A DNA stretch of 64,000 nt from Paraburkholderia fungorum (GCF_902833645.1 NZ_CADFGE010000005.1:401434-465433), one strand, 5' to 3'. Shown: positions 53,003 to 62,522, counted from the stretch's first letter. The notes: generated from the sequence alone by a model not told the origin. Numbers and translations: made by a program.

Positions 53003-54001
53003 TCAGACCGGCGCGCGGCGGCTGTCCCCAGTGTCCCGAGCACGCTCGGCGCTCGTGTCGAGAAACGCGCGCAGATCGGTCATTACGCGCTCGGGCGCCT
53101 CTTCCATCGGAATGTGACCGAGTCCTGGATACATCACCGATTTCGCACCGGGAATGCGGCTCGCAAACTCGGCCGCGTGCGCAGGAGGGATCCAGCGATC
53201 CTTCGCCCCCCACAGCACCAGTGACGGCACCTTCAGCGTCTTCAGCACATTAGTGTCGATATCCTTGAAATCGAGCGTCGGCACCATCTTGCCGATCGCC
53301 GCGCGCGTGCCTTCGCCGTGGAAGAATTCGACGTAACGCCGCAGCGTCACCGCATCGATCTTGCGCGGATCGCCGTACACGTTGCGCACCGCGCTCTTGA
53401 TGATGGCTTCGGGCAACCACCACGGCGAACTGACCCGCACCAGCGCGCTATTGAAGAGGCCAATGTAGATCGGCAGTTTCATCGGAAATCCGGCCGAGTC
53501 GATCAGGACGAGCCGCTCGACGGCCTCGCGGTGGCGCACCGCGTAATCCCACGAAATCAGGCCGCCGAGCGAGTTGCCGATCAGCGTCGCGCGCGAGATG
53601 CCGAGCGCCTGCATGAACGTGTCGATGAAACGCCGGTACGTGGGCAGGTTCATCGTTTCGATCTCGCCGGTGTTCGAGCGCAGCGGTCCGGTCACGCCGA
53701 ACGGCGGCAAATCGAGGCGGATCACGCGACGCTCGCGCTTGAGTTCGTCAGCGACGCGATTCCACGTATGCAACGAAGAGGCGAAACCGTGAATCATCAC
53801 GATCGTATCGCCGCTGCCTTCGTCGACGTAGTGCACGTCGGCGCCCATGATCTTGACGAACTTCGAGCCGCTTTGCGTATAGCGCCGCTGTAACTCGGTG
53901 CGCGGCACACTGGTGATGCCGAGGCGCGCGGCGAGCGAGCGGGGCGGCAGTGGCGCGGTTGATGCTGGTGTTCCGGGCGTTGCGGATTCGATGCTTGCCA
54001 T
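53003..54001 (-). CDS. Alpha/beta hydrolase
   Basis: A 332-residue serine hydrolase. It has the oxyanion segment MIHGFASSLHTW, nucleophile elbow LIGNSLGGLISW, GAKDRWIPP (Asp) and GLGHIPMEEAP (His). It is 83 bp downstream of the Baeyer-Villiger monooxygenase gene on the same strand, so it probably hydrolyses the ester or lactone that enzyme makes. Confidence 0.88.
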   Translation of the reverse strand: MASIESATPGTPASTAPLPPRSLAARLGITSVPRTELQRRYTQSGSKFVKIMGADVHYVDEGSGDTIVMIHGFASSLHTWNRVADELKRERRVIRLDLPPFGVTGPLRSNTGEIETMNLPTYRRFIDTFMQALGISRATLIGNSLGGLISWDYAVRHREAVERLVLIDSAGFPMKLPIYIGLFNSALVRVSSPWWLPEAIIKSAVRNVYGDPRKIDAVTLRRYVEFFHGEGTRAAIGKMVPTLDFKDIDTNVLKTLKVPSLVLWGAKDRWIPPAHAAEFASRIPGAKSVMYPGLGHIPMEEAPERVMTDLRAFLDTSAERARDTGDSRRAPV

Positions 54002-54084
54002 GATTGTTGTCTCCCTTTAGTTTGAAGCAGATCGTCCCAGCGTCATCGGTCTCGCGAGCAGCCTCTCAGCCCCCGCACGCCGCC

Positions 54085-55575
54085 TTAAGGCGCGAAGCGA
54101 TAATCGTGCGGCCGCACACGCCGCGTGCGTTTGCGAAAACTGAATGTGAAACCCGGCCACAATGCCGTGACCTTGCCGCTTTTCGTCTGATACCAGCTAT
54201 GGCAGCCGCTAACCCACACGGAGTGCTGCATCTGCTTTTGCAGACGTTCATTGAATTCGCGCTGCACGTCCGCCCGCAGGTTCATGGTGCGAGCCTTGCG
54301 TCGGCGCAGCACGCGCAGGCAATCGGCGATGTACTGCACCTGCGACTCGATCATGTAGATCATCGAGTTATGACCGAGGCCGGTATTCGGGCCGACAATC
54401 ATGAAGAAGTTCGGGAAGTTGGCGACACTGGTGCCCAGATACGCCTCCGGTCCGTCGCGCAGCCACGTCGCGCCAAGATCCGCGCCGTCGAGGCCGCTCA
54501 CCTCGAATGGCGCGCCCACGTCGTTGACCTGGAAGCCGGTGCCGCAGATGATCGCGTCGACCGGGTGGTGCGCGCCGTCGTCGGTCACGATGCCGTCGGC
54601 GACGATTTCGCGAATGCCGGTCGTCACCACGTCGACGTTCGGCTGGCAGAGCGCCGGATAGTAGTCACTCGACAGCAGCACGCGCTTGCAGCCGAGCCGG
54701 TAGTTCGGCGTCAGCCTGGCGCGCAGCGCGGGGTCCTTGACGCGCCGCTCCAGATAGCTCATGCCGAACTTCATCGGCAACTTCATCAGTTTCGGATTGA
54801 CGACGAACGCCACCGCGCGCGATTCGAGTTGCCAGTAGATCGCGTTGCGCACGAAGCGCTGCGTGAACGGCAGATGGCGGAACAACCATCGCGCGCGCGG
54901 ACCGACCGGTTTGTCCGGCTTGGGCATGATCCATGGCGCGGTGCGCTGGAACAGTTCGAGTCGGGCGACGCGTGGCTGGATCTGCGGCACGAACTGGATT
55001 GCGCTGGCGCCGGTGCCGATCACCGCCACGCGCTTGCCTTCGAGCGGATAGTGGTGGTCCCAGCGCGCCGAATGAAACAGTTTGCCTGCGAAACGTTCGA
55101 GCCCCGCGATTTGCGGCATGGCCGGCCGCGATAACGGGCCGCTCGCGGCGATTACCACATCGGCCTCGATGTTTTCGCGTGTGCCGTTTGAGTCGATCTC
55201 GACTTGCCAGGTTTGCCGCGCTTCGTCGAAACGGGCCGAGACCACGCCCGCATTGCAGCGCACATAGCGATCGACACCATATTTGCGCACGCAATGCTTG
55301 AGATAAGCGAAGATTTCCGCCTGGCCGCCGAACGCGCGCGACCACGCCGGATTCGGCTCGAACGAAAACGAATATAGATGCGACGGCACATCGCAAGCCG
55401 CGCCGGGGTAGGTGTTGTCGCGCCAGGTGCCGCCAATATCGCCGGCTGCCTCGTAAATCGTGAACGACGTGATGCCCATCTGCAGAAGGCGGATCGCCAT
55501 GCCGATGCCCGCAAATCCGCTGCCTACTATGGCAATGCGTGGCGCGGCGGGTTGGGCGGATGAAGCAGGCGTCAC
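54085..55575 (-). CDS. Flavin-containing Baeyer-Villiger-type monooxygenase
   Basis: A 496-residue class B flavoprotein monooxygenase. It has FAD motif GSGFAGIGMAIRL near residue 17, the BVMO fingerprint FAGKLFHSARWDH, and NADPH-binding GTGASAIQFVPQI. Such enzymes insert oxygen next to a ketone carbonyl. With the hydrolase downstream and the divergent TetR gene, this forms a small ketone-degradation unit. The substrate is unknown; steroid or long-chain ketones are possible. Confidence 0.9.
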   Translation of the reverse strand: MTPASSAQPAAPRIAIVGSGFAGIGMAIRLLQMGITSFTIYEAAGDIGGTWRDNTYPGAACDVPSHLYSFSFEPNPAWSRAFGGQAEIFAYLKHCVRKYGVDRYVRCNAGVVSARFDEARQTWQVEIDSNGTRENIEADVVIAASGPLSRPAMPQIAGLERFAGKLFHSARWDHHYPLEGKRVAVIGTGASAIQFVPQIQPRVARLELFQRTAPWIMPKPDKPVGPRARWLFRHLPFTQRFVRNAIYWQLESRAVAFVVNPKLMKLPMKFGMSYLERRVKDPALRARLTPNYRLGCKRVLLSSDYYPALCQPNVDVVTTGIREIVADGIVTDDGAHHPVDAIICGTGFQVNDVGAPFEVSGLDGADLGATWLRDGPEAYLGTSVANFPNFFMIVGPNTGLGHNSMIYMIESQVQYIADCLRVLRRRKARTMNLRADVQREFNERLQKQMQHSVWVSGCHSWYQTKSGKVTALWPGFTFSFRKRTRRVRPHDYRFAP

Positions 55576-55587
55576 GGCGGGTCTCCA

Positions 55588-55648
55588 GGGTAGACAGAAT
55601 CAGGGTGTCTACATATGTCTACACCCGCATAACGCGCAGGGTAGACAA
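55588..55648. promoter_or_regulatory. Repeated TGTCTAC/GTAGACA sites between BVMO and TetR genes
   Basis: GGGTAGACA (55588), TGTCTAC (55606), TGTCTACACCC (55616) and GGGTAGACA (about 55639) form alternating inverted pairs in the 145 bp divergent region. The clearest pair, TGTCTACACCC and GGGTAGACA, is spaced about 12 bp. This layout fits operators of the adjacent TetR regulator controlling both directions. Confidence 0.6.
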
Positions 55649-55720
55649 CTGTACACTTCGCGTCAAGATCGTTTAGAGTACGACTATTAAACGCGCGAAC
55701 CGCGCTTTGACTGAAAGCTC

Positions 55721-56410
55721 ATGAACTCCGTACCCAAAGCGGCATTCGCCGCCGACCATGGCTCGGTTGCCGGGCAGGATCTTGCGCCCGGCAAGCGCAA
55801 GCTGATCGAAGCCGCGTTGCGTCTGACCGCGGGCGGACGCAGCTTTGCAAGCCTGGGTCTGCGCGAACTGGCGCGCGAGGCGGGGCTGAATCCCAACACG
55901 TTCTATCGCCACTTCGACACGCTCGACGACCTCGCGCGCGAGGCGGTCGAATCCGTGAGCCGCCGCTTGCGGCCGATGTTGCGGCGCGAGCGCTGGCTGG
56001 CCGCGCACGACGAGCCGCAAAGCGTGCCGCGTCGTGCGTGTGTCGCTTTTTTTGCGTTTGCACTGGAGAATCGGGAGGCGTTTCTGAGCGCGCTGGTCGA
56101 GTATCACGGCACCTCGCCGGCGCTGCGTGAAGCGGTGCGGGCGAACCTCCACGAGGTGTCGGCAGAAATGGCGGACGATGTCGTGCAACTGGAGTTGATG
56201 CCGACGCTCACGCGCGCCACCGTCGACGAAGTCTGCACGCAGATCGTGCTGCAGTTGTTCCATCTGTCAGCGGAGTACATCGACGGGAACGGAGCGCGCC
56301 GGGAAGCGCTGGTCGCGTATGCGGAGCGTTTCATTGTCCGGCTGTTCGCGGGTTCGGTGCTGCTGGCGCAGCATGAGCCGGTGAGGGCGTCTGCGGCAGT
56401 GGGGGCATGA
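55721..56410 (+). CDS. TetR-family transcriptional regulator
   Basis: A 229-residue TetR regulator. The HTH occupies about residues 28-72 (LRELAREAGLNPNTFYRHFDTLDDLAREA) and a helical ligand domain follows. It is divergent from the monooxygenase gene, so it likely represses it and responds to its substrate; repeated candidate operators sit between them. A bidirectional terminator follows. Confidence 0.88.
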   Translation: MNSVPKAAFAADHGSVAGQDLAPGKRKLIEAALRLTAGGRSFASLGLRELAREAGLNPNTFYRHFDTLDDLAREAVESVSRRLRPMLRRERWLAAHDEPQSVPRRACVAFFAFALENREAFLSALVEYHGTSPALREAVRANLHEVSAEMADDVVQLELMPTLTRATVDEVCTQIVLQLFHLSAEYIDGNGARREALVAYAERFIVRLFAGSVLLAQHEPVRASAAVGA

Positions 56411-56434
56411 CGAGCCTAACGGGAGAATCGACAT

Positions 56435-56466
56435 AAAAAAACAGGCTCCGTACAGGAGCCTGTTTT
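56435..56466. terminator. Bidirectional terminator between the TetR and TPR-protein genes
   Basis: AACAGGCTCC and GGAGCCTGTT arms around GTACA are flanked by A7 on one side and TTTT on the other, between convergent genes. Confidence 0.85.
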
Positions 56467-56508
56467 CATTGCAGCTTGAGAGCGGTATATCGAGCAGCGT
56501 TCAGTTGC

Positions 56509-57687
56509 TCAGGTGTCGCTCCAACTGCTGGAATCGTCGTTGCTGCCCAGGTCGACGCCACCGCCGCTGTTGTCGTTCCAGTCGTTCGAGCCCTGGCCGA
56601 AGTCGAGACCGCCGCCATTGCCGCCGTCGCCACCGCGGCGGCGCGTTTCGTCGTCGACGATCACGTCACGTTCCACGACGCGATCACGCCCGGAATTCAG
56701 CGCCTCGCCAAGCAGTACGCCGGTCAGCAAACCGCCCATGCCGCCGCCGAAACCGCCGCCGCCTTGTTGCACGATGACCTGCGGCTGCTGCTGATACGGT
56801 CCTTGCTGCGGATAGGGCTGCGGCGGGTTGCCGAAACGCTCGGCTTCCTGTGCATACGGCGACTGTTGTGTGCTGGCGGCCGGTGTGGCATAGGGATCGG
56901 GCCGCCCGTCGGCGCGGGCGCGCATGCTGCCGATGCGCTGCTCCAGTTCGTCGAGCTGATACGGCGGCACCGGATTCTTGCCGTTCGACAGCGTTTCGAC
57001 GAGACCGCGCAACTGTTCTTCGGTCGATTCGACTTCTTTCTCCAATGCCTCATGACCTTGCACGGTGGAAAGCTTCACGTCGAGCTTCAACGAGCGCACG
57101 GCGTTGAGCATCTCGGTCGCACGCTTGAGTTGCACGCGGCGATCATCGTCGGCGCGCGAATCGTCTTGCGAGCGGGCGCGGCGCAAGGTCCAGCGCAGCA
57201 CCAGTGCGATCACGCCGATCAACAGAATGATGCCGACCCACATGCCGATGCCGGGGCCATGCCGTTGCGGCGCCTGCGGCACCATCGCGGACTGCTGCAC
57301 GGCCGGCGAATTCTGCTGCACGAACGGGTTGGCTGCGCGGTTCGTGGTGTTGCCACCGGCCTGTTCAGCGTCCTTGCGGATCCGCGCTTCGGTTTGCGCG
57401 AAGCGGGTCGGATCGGTGAAGCGGATTTGTGGGTCGAGTGTCTTGGCCTGTTGCACCTGGGCGAGGGCGTCGGCATAGCGGCCTTCGCGATCGAGCACCT
57501 GGCTGTACAGGTAGTGCGCGCGGGCATTGTTCGGATGCGCCCGCAACACTTCGCTCAAACCGGCATCGGCTTGCTGCCAGTTGCCTTGCGACATGGCGGA
57601 TTCGATCTGCTGGACCGTCGGCACAGCAAACGCCGCAGCCGATACGAACAGCAGCGACGCGAACACGCTTGTGAGAAACTTTTTCAT
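56509..57687 (-). CDS. TPR / transmembrane / glycine-rich protein next to pspA
   Basis: A 392-residue protein I do not recognise as a named family. In order: signal peptide (1-21, cleaved near AFA), a TPR-like helical repeat region (25-90, NWQQADAGLSEVLRAHPNNARAHYLYS), a Gln/Asn-rich linker, a transmembrane helix (about 147-167), a helical region (185-260), a Pro/Gln-rich stretch and a Gly-rich, Asp/Ser-rich tail (309-392). The gene follows the PspA-like gene on the same strand, so both may serve membrane or envelope stress. The start at 57687 is set by the signal peptide. Confidence 0.7.
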   Translation of the reverse strand: MKKFLTSVFASLLFVSAAAFAVPTVQQIESAMSQGNWQQADAGLSEVLRAHPNNARAHYLYSQVLDREGRYADALAQVQQAKTLDPQIRFTDPTRFAQTEARIRKDAEQAGGNTTNRAANPFVQQNSPAVQQSAMVPQAPQRHGPGIGMWVGIILLIGVIALVLRWTLRRARSQDDSRADDDRRVQLKRATEMLNAVRSLKLDVKLSTVQGHEALEKEVESTEEQLRGLVETLSNGKNPVPPYQLDELEQRIGSMRARADGRPDPYATPAASTQQSPYAQEAERFGNPPQPYPQQGPYQQQPQVIVQQGGGGFGGGMGGLLTGVLLGEALNSGRDRVVERDVIVDDETRRRGGDGGNGGGLDFGQGSNDWNDNSGGGVDLGSNDDSSSWSDT

Positions 57688-57728
57688 TTGCGGACCGGGT
57701 GCGATGCACCCGTCTCCTTCAGTTGATA

Positions 57729-57795
57729 CCGGCGGCCGGCGTATCCGGCGGCCGGCGCATCCGGTGGCCGGCATACCGGCGGCCGGCACACCGGC
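57729..57795. repeat. Short GC-rich tandem repeat
   Basis: About four degenerate copies of a 16-bp unit, CCGGCGGCCGGCGTAT and variants, in the spacer between the PspA-like gene and the TPR-protein gene. GGCCGG palindromes recur in each unit. Confidence 0.8.
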
Positions 57796-57830
57796 TGCGT
57801 GACGGCCACCGGTATTTACTGCTGATGCGA

Positions 57831-58511
57831 TCACTGCGCCGGCGTGTTGAGCTGCTTCTTCAACGCTTCGAGACGATCTTCAACGGACGGACCGCGGTTC
57901 AGATCCGCGAGCTTGTCGTCGAGCGCCTTGCCGCTCTTCACGTCAGCCGAATTCAGGCGCGCGTCGGAACGGGCATTCGACAACGCAACCTTGTCTTCCA
58001 GCTTCTGGAAATCTTCAGACAGATTCTTGCCGCCGATGCCGCCCAGCGCGGTGGCCGCAACATCTTTAGCCTGAGCGATCTGCTGCTTGGCTTGCAGAAT
58101 ATTCGAGCGCGCGTTCAGGTCGTTACGACGGCCACGCATGTCGTCGATCTGGCTCTTCAATTGCGCAACCGACGGCTCCAACGTAGTCAATTCCTTCGCC
58201 AGCGCATCGCGCTCGGCTTCGGCCGTGGCTTGCGCGCCGAGGGCTTCGCGCGCGAGCGCTTCGTCGCCAGATTGCAGCGCGCGCTTCGCGCCGTCTTCGT
58301 ACTTCTTCGCCTTGTCGGCGGCAACATCGCGCTTGCTCTGTTGCGTGGCGACTTGCGCTTGAATCTCGATCAGCGAGTTCTCGGCTTTAGCGATGCTCTC
58401 GTCGAGTTCGCGCACAATCTGGCGTGAATCACGCGACGGATCCTGCACGGAATCGGCTGCGTCGTTCAGGAGACCTTTAAGCGTGCGCGAAATGCTGTCA
58501 AAAAGCGACAT
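57831..58511 (-). CDS. pspA: PspA/IM30-family protein
   Basis: A 226-residue, almost entirely helical protein of the PspA/IM30 (ESCRT-III-like) family. It starts MSLFDSISRTLKGLLNDAAD, an amphipathic membrane-binding helix, and continues as long coiled coil (QVATQQSKRDVAADKAKKYE, LTTLEPSVAQLKSQIDDMRGRR). These proteins bind stressed membranes and preserve integrity. The start at 58511 is set by the N-terminal helix; upstream codons lack homology. The TPR-protein gene is 143 bp downstream. Confidence 0.88.
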   Translation of the reverse strand: MSLFDSISRTLKGLLNDAADSVQDPSRDSRQIVRELDESIAKAENSLIEIQAQVATQQSKRDVAADKAKKYEDGAKRALQSGDEALAREALGAQATAEAERDALAKELTTLEPSVAQLKSQIDDMRGRRNDLNARSNILQAKQQIAQAKDVAATALGGIGGKNLSEDFQKLEDKVALSNARSDARLNSADVKSGKALDDKLADLNRGPSVEDRLEALKKQLNTPAQ

Positions 58512-58955
58512 GAAAACCTCCAAAGAATGAAATCGGCGCTGAATAATTCCCACGCGCTTTAACTGCTTTCCGATACTACTTTACGCCGCTACGCGAGAAG
58601 CTGCGCAACGTTCGGACCGGATTTCGGGGCGCGCTCGCCGATTGCAATAGCGACGCGATAAATTTACGGTTTGCAACCGATTTACACATTGCGTCAGCGG
58701 TTAAAACGCGCGGCGAGTCATTCAGCCGTCCGCGGATATTACACCACGCATTCTCTTAAAACCCCCTTAAAGGGCGCGATGACGCCAGCGCTTCCATTTG
58801 TATTCTGGCATCCATGCGGCGGGCATTCGAGCAACGAGTGTCGGCGCGGCGAGTGTCGCGGATGTGAACGGGCGTGCCAGGAGCGGCTTGCCTGCCTCGA
58901 GCGATAACGTGCCGATGCGAGGCGGATCAGGTTGTTCGATTGTCAACCTGTGCTT
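58512..58955. other. Interval upstream of pspA
   Basis: About 444 bp between the start of the PspA-like gene and the end of the next minus-strand gene. It presumably contains the pspA promoter. I looked for a sigma54 -24/-12 pair (GG-N10-GC) and saw no convincing match. Small frames at 58671-58960 are not supported. Confidence 0.4.
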
Positions 58956-59570
58956 TTATGCGAAGCGGCCGCCTTCCGTGCTGGGATCGCCCTGGGGATC
59001 GTCTTCGTCGCGCACGGCCCTGACACGCGGACGTTTGAGTGCGTTGCGCACCTGCGCTTGCATGTCGTCCGGTTGCTGCGCCGAGTCCGCAACGGACGCC
59101 GCTTTGGCCGCAGTGACGCGCGCCACCGCTTCGGCGGCCGCGGCGGCTTCGATTTCCTCGGCGGTGGCGGTGAGCGCGGCCAGTACACCGGCCGGCAGTA
59201 ACGGCCCAGGGCTTCCGCCTGCGGGTGTACCTAATAATTCATTCGCCTGCGCTGCCGCCGCGCCGTCCGCCGATACGGCAGTCTCGTTGTCACCACGGGT
59301 TCGCAGGGCAGGCGGGAGCGCCGCCCGTGCGTTGCGCGTGCCTTGTGCGACGCGCTGCAGCGCCGCGTCGAGCGCGTCTGGCGCGCGCGGTGCGCGCAGC
59401 CGGTCGACGATGCCGGCCGCTTTCACCTGCTCGCTGGTCGCGCCAAAACTTAACACCGCGCGCCGCATCAGTTCGCTGACGCTAATGCCCAGATCGTCGG
59501 CGATGGCGGCGATCGCGCGTTTCTGAGCGGTCGTGACGAATACGACGATGCGTTCGCTGGGCTTGTTCAT
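58956..59570 (-). CDS. Ribbon-helix-helix-like protein with Ala-rich C-terminus
   Basis: A 204-residue protein. Residues 1-45 (SERIVVFVTTAQKRAIAAIADDLGISVSELMRRAVLSFG, in parts ERIVVFVT and LGISVSELMRRAVLSFG) look like a ribbon-helix-helix DNA-binding strand-helix-helix unit. The rest is a low-complexity Ala-rich, partly helical region (EEIEAAAAAEAVARVTAAKAA). The start at 59570 is chosen for this N-terminus. It is divergent from the PBP gene. The function is unknown; transcription or DNA-partition roles are possible. Confidence 0.6.
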   Translation of the reverse strand: MNKPSERIVVFVTTAQKRAIAAIADDLGISVSELMRRAVLSFGATSEQVKAAGIVDRLRAPRAPDALDAALQRVAQGTRNARAALPPALRTRGDNETAVSADGAAAAQANELLGTPAGGSPGPLLPAGVLAALTATAEEIEAAAAAEAVARVTAAKAASVADSAQQPDDMQAQVRNALKRPRVRAVRDEDDPQGDPSTEGGRFA

Positions 59571-60020
59571 GGTCGGCTCGCATACTTGTTGGCATTGGCG
59601 ATTCAAGGCGTGTTTCTGGCGTACGCCGTCGCGCGCGCCGTTGATGACCCGCGCGCCGAGTCCATCATATGACGAGTTGCGCCGATGCGGAACGGGCGCA
59701 ACGTGAAAATCCCGTGACATCAACGAGTTGTAGCGTTTCCGGCGGGCTTGTCCACAGGCCTTTCAACAATTTCTGTTGATAACCCTGGCGGGCCGCGCCG
59801 GGCGCCTGTCCGCTTGCTCAGGACACCCGCTGTTGCGCCTCGCGAAGGGAATTCTTACAAAAAAACTGTCTTGGACGGCGCTTGATTTCTTTAAAATGCG
59901 CTGTTACGTTGCGCCGGACAAGTCCCAGGCGTGCCGTGCGGCCGCCCGGGGGCGTAGGGCCGCGCGGTGTTTTGCGCCTCATGCAGAAAGGCGTTGAGTT
60001 GCGCGCCTAACATTCCAGTC
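59571..60020. other. Divergent intergenic region before PBP1A
   Basis: About 450 bp between the RHH-like gene (minus) and the PBP gene (plus). A TTTAAAATGCG element near 59890 could be a -10 for the PBP gene, with TTGGAC 15 bp upstream, a short spacing. No gene is supported. Confidence 0.4.
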
Positions 60021-62522
60021 ATGCCAATCATCAAACGACCGCATTCCTCAAACTCTCCGGCTGGTGAAGACCGGGACGCCTACCACCGCACTCCAGGACG
60101 CAACGCTGCTTCGCGCGACGCTGAGGCCGGTCGCCGGTCGCTCGGCGTAACCATCGTCATCGGGTTTTTCGGTCTGCTGGCGACACTCGCCGTAGTGGGC
60201 GCGCTGATCGTCGGTTACGCGCTCGTGGTGATGGGGCCGCAACTGCCGTCGCTCGACGCACTGACCGACTATCGGCCGAAAGTGCCGCTGCGGGTGTACA
60301 CCGCGGACCACGTGCTGATCGGCGAGTTCGGTGAGGAGCGCCGCAGCATCGTGCGCTTCCAGGACATTCCGGACCAGATGAAAAAGGCCGTGCTCGCGAT
60401 CGAAGACTATCGCTTCTACGAGCACGGCGGCGTCGACTTCGTCGGCATCTTGCGCGCGGGTGTCTCCGACCTGATGCATGGCGGCGCCTCCCAGGGGGCA
60501 AGCACGATCACGATGCAGGTGGCGCGCAACTTCTTCCTCTCGAGCGAGAAGACCTACACCCGCAAGATTTACGAAATGATGCTCGCGTACAAGATCGAGC
60601 GCGCGATGACCAAGGACCAGATCCTTGAGGTCTACATGAACCAGATTTATCTGGGCGAGCGCTCGTACGGTTTTGCCGCGGCCGCGCGCGTGTATTTCGG
60701 TAAGGATCTGAAAGACATCACGCTGGCTGAGGCCGCGATGCTGGCGGGCCTGCCGAAGGCGCCGTCCGCATATAACCCGGTGGTCAATCCGAAGCGCGCG
60801 AAGATCCGTCAGGAATACATTCTGAAGCGCATGCTCGAGCTGAAATACATCACGCAGGACCAGTACGACCAGGCCGTCAAGGAAGAGATTCATACGCGCA
60901 ATCCGGGCAACGAATACAGCGTGCATGCCGAGTACATCGCCGAAATGGTTCGCCAGATGATGTACGCGCAGTACAAGGACGAAACCTATACGCGCGGCCT
61001 GAACGTCACCACCACGATCGACTCCGCCGACCAGGACGCCGCCTATCGCGCGGTGCGCAAGGGCGTGATGGATTACGAGCGACGTCACGGCTACCGTGGG
61101 CCGGAAGGCTTCGTGCAATTGCCCGCGCCGGGCGACGACCGCGATCAGACGATCGACGATGCGCTCACCGATCACCCCGACAACGGCGAAATCATCGCCG
61201 CCGTGGTGACGGACGCGAATCCGAAGCAGGTGAAGGCGCAACTGGTCGACGGCACCGAAGTGACGATCAGCGGCGACGGCCTGCGCTTTGTGGCCGGCGC
61301 GCTCTCCGCACGCGCAACGGCCGCCACGAAGATCAGGCCGGGCTCGATTGTGCGCCTCGTCGCCGACGACAAGGGCAACTGGCAAATCACGCAGCTTCCG
61401 CAAGTGGAAGGCGCACTGGTCTCGCTCACGCCGCAGGACGGCGCGATTCGCGCGCTGGTGGGCGGCTTCGACTTCAACAAGAACAAGTTCAACCACGTGA
61501 CGCAGGCGTGGCGCCAACCCGGTTCGAGCTTCAAGCCGTTCATCTATTCGGCGGCGCTCGACAAGGGGCTCGGACCGGCCACGATCATCAACGACGCGCC
61601 GCTGTACTTCCCGCCCAGCACGCCGGGTGGCGACGCGTGGGAGCCAAAGGACGACGATCAGCCGGATGGTCCGATGCCTATGCGGCTCGCACTGGAGAAG
61701 TCGAAGAACCTGGTGTCGATTCGCATCCTGTCGTTCATCGGCACCAAGTACGCGCAAGATTTTGTCACGCAGCGTTTTGGTTTCGATGCCGACAAGACCC
61801 CGCCGTATCTGCCGATGGCGCTCGGCGCGGGCCTCGTCACGCCGCTGCAGTCGGCGGGCGCCTACTCGGTGTTCGCGAACGGTGGCTACCGCATCAATCC
61901 GTATCTGATCAGCGAGGTAACGGATGCGCGCGGCGAGCCGCTCTCGAAAGCGCAACCGCTGACCGCCGGCCGCGATGCGCCGCGCACGCTTGAACCGCGT
62001 AACGCGTACATCATGAACAGCCTGCTGCATTCGGTGGCCACGGCCGGCACGGGTGCGGGCACCAACGTGCTGCATCGTTCGGACTTGCAGGGCAAGACCG
62101 GTACGACCAACGACGCGAAGGACGGCTGGTTCGCCGGTTATCAGCAGTCGCTGGTGGCGGTGGCGTGGATGGGTTACGACCAGCCGAAGAGCCTCGGCAG
62201 CCGCGAGTTTGGCGCGCAGCTCGCGTTGCCGATCTGGGTCGAGTACATGCAGCGCGCGTTGCGCGGCGTGCCGCAAAGTGAGCCGGCGCAGCCGGACGGC
62301 GTGACCTCCGTCGACGGCGAGCTGTTCTATACGGACATGACGCCGGGTAACGGGTTCGTGGCCAGCATCGGCCTCGATTCGGCGAATCCGACCGCCGGCG
62401 CGAGCGACGCGGTGGGCGGCGTGGGGCCGGCTGGCATGACACCACCGGCGGTGCCGGTGCCGAGCGTCTCGTCGAATGAAAAGAAACAGATCATGGATCT
62501 GTTCGAGACGAACAAGCCTTGA
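60021..62522 (+). CDS. mrcA: Penicillin-binding protein 1A (bifunctional)
   Basis: An 833-residue class A PBP. It has an N-terminal cytoplasmic stretch, a TM helix (about 42-72), the GT51 glycosyltransferase motifs EDYRFYEHGG (catalytic Glu128) and GGASQGASTITMQVARN, then an OB-like insertion, and the transpeptidase SxxK at S502-K505 and KTGT at 692-695. It polymerises glycan strands and cross-links peptides in the periplasm. The start at 60021 gives a usual MPIIKRP N-terminus; the frame opens upstream at 59967. It appears monocistronic. Confidence 0.93.
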   Translation: MPIIKRPHSSNSPAGEDRDAYHRTPGRNAASRDAEAGRRSLGVTIVIGFFGLLATLAVVGALIVGYALVVMGPQLPSLDALTDYRPKVPLRVYTADHVLIGEFGEERRSIVRFQDIPDQMKKAVLAIEDYRFYEHGGVDFVGILRAGVSDLMHGGASQGASTITMQVARNFFLSSEKTYTRKIYEMMLAYKIERAMTKDQILEVYMNQIYLGERSYGFAAAARVYFGKDLKDITLAEAAMLAGLPKAPSAYNPVVNPKRAKIRQEYILKRMLELKYITQDQYDQAVKEEIHTRNPGNEYSVHAEYIAEMVRQMMYAQYKDETYTRGLNVTTTIDSADQDAAYRAVRKGVMDYERRHGYRGPEGFVQLPAPGDDRDQTIDDALTDHPDNGEIIAAVVTDANPKQVKAQLVDGTEVTISGDGLRFVAGALSARATAATKIRPGSIVRLVADDKGNWQITQLPQVEGALVSLTPQDGAIRALVGGFDFNKNKFNHVTQAWRQPGSSFKPFIYSAALDKGLGPATIINDAPLYFPPSTPGGDAWEPKDDDQPDGPMPMRLALEKSKNLVSIRILSFIGTKYAQDFVTQRFGFDADKTPPYLPMALGAGLVTPLQSAGAYSVFANGGYRINPYLISEVTDARGEPLSKAQPLTAGRDAPRTLEPRNAYIMNSLLHSVATAGTGAGTNVLHRSDLQGKTGTTNDAKDGWFAGYQQSLVAVAWMGYDQPKSLGSREFGAQLALPIWVEYMQRALRGVPQSEPAQPDGVTSVDGELFYTDMTPGNGFVASIGLDSANPTAGASDAVGGVGPAGMTPPAVPVPSVSSNEKKQIMDLFETNKP

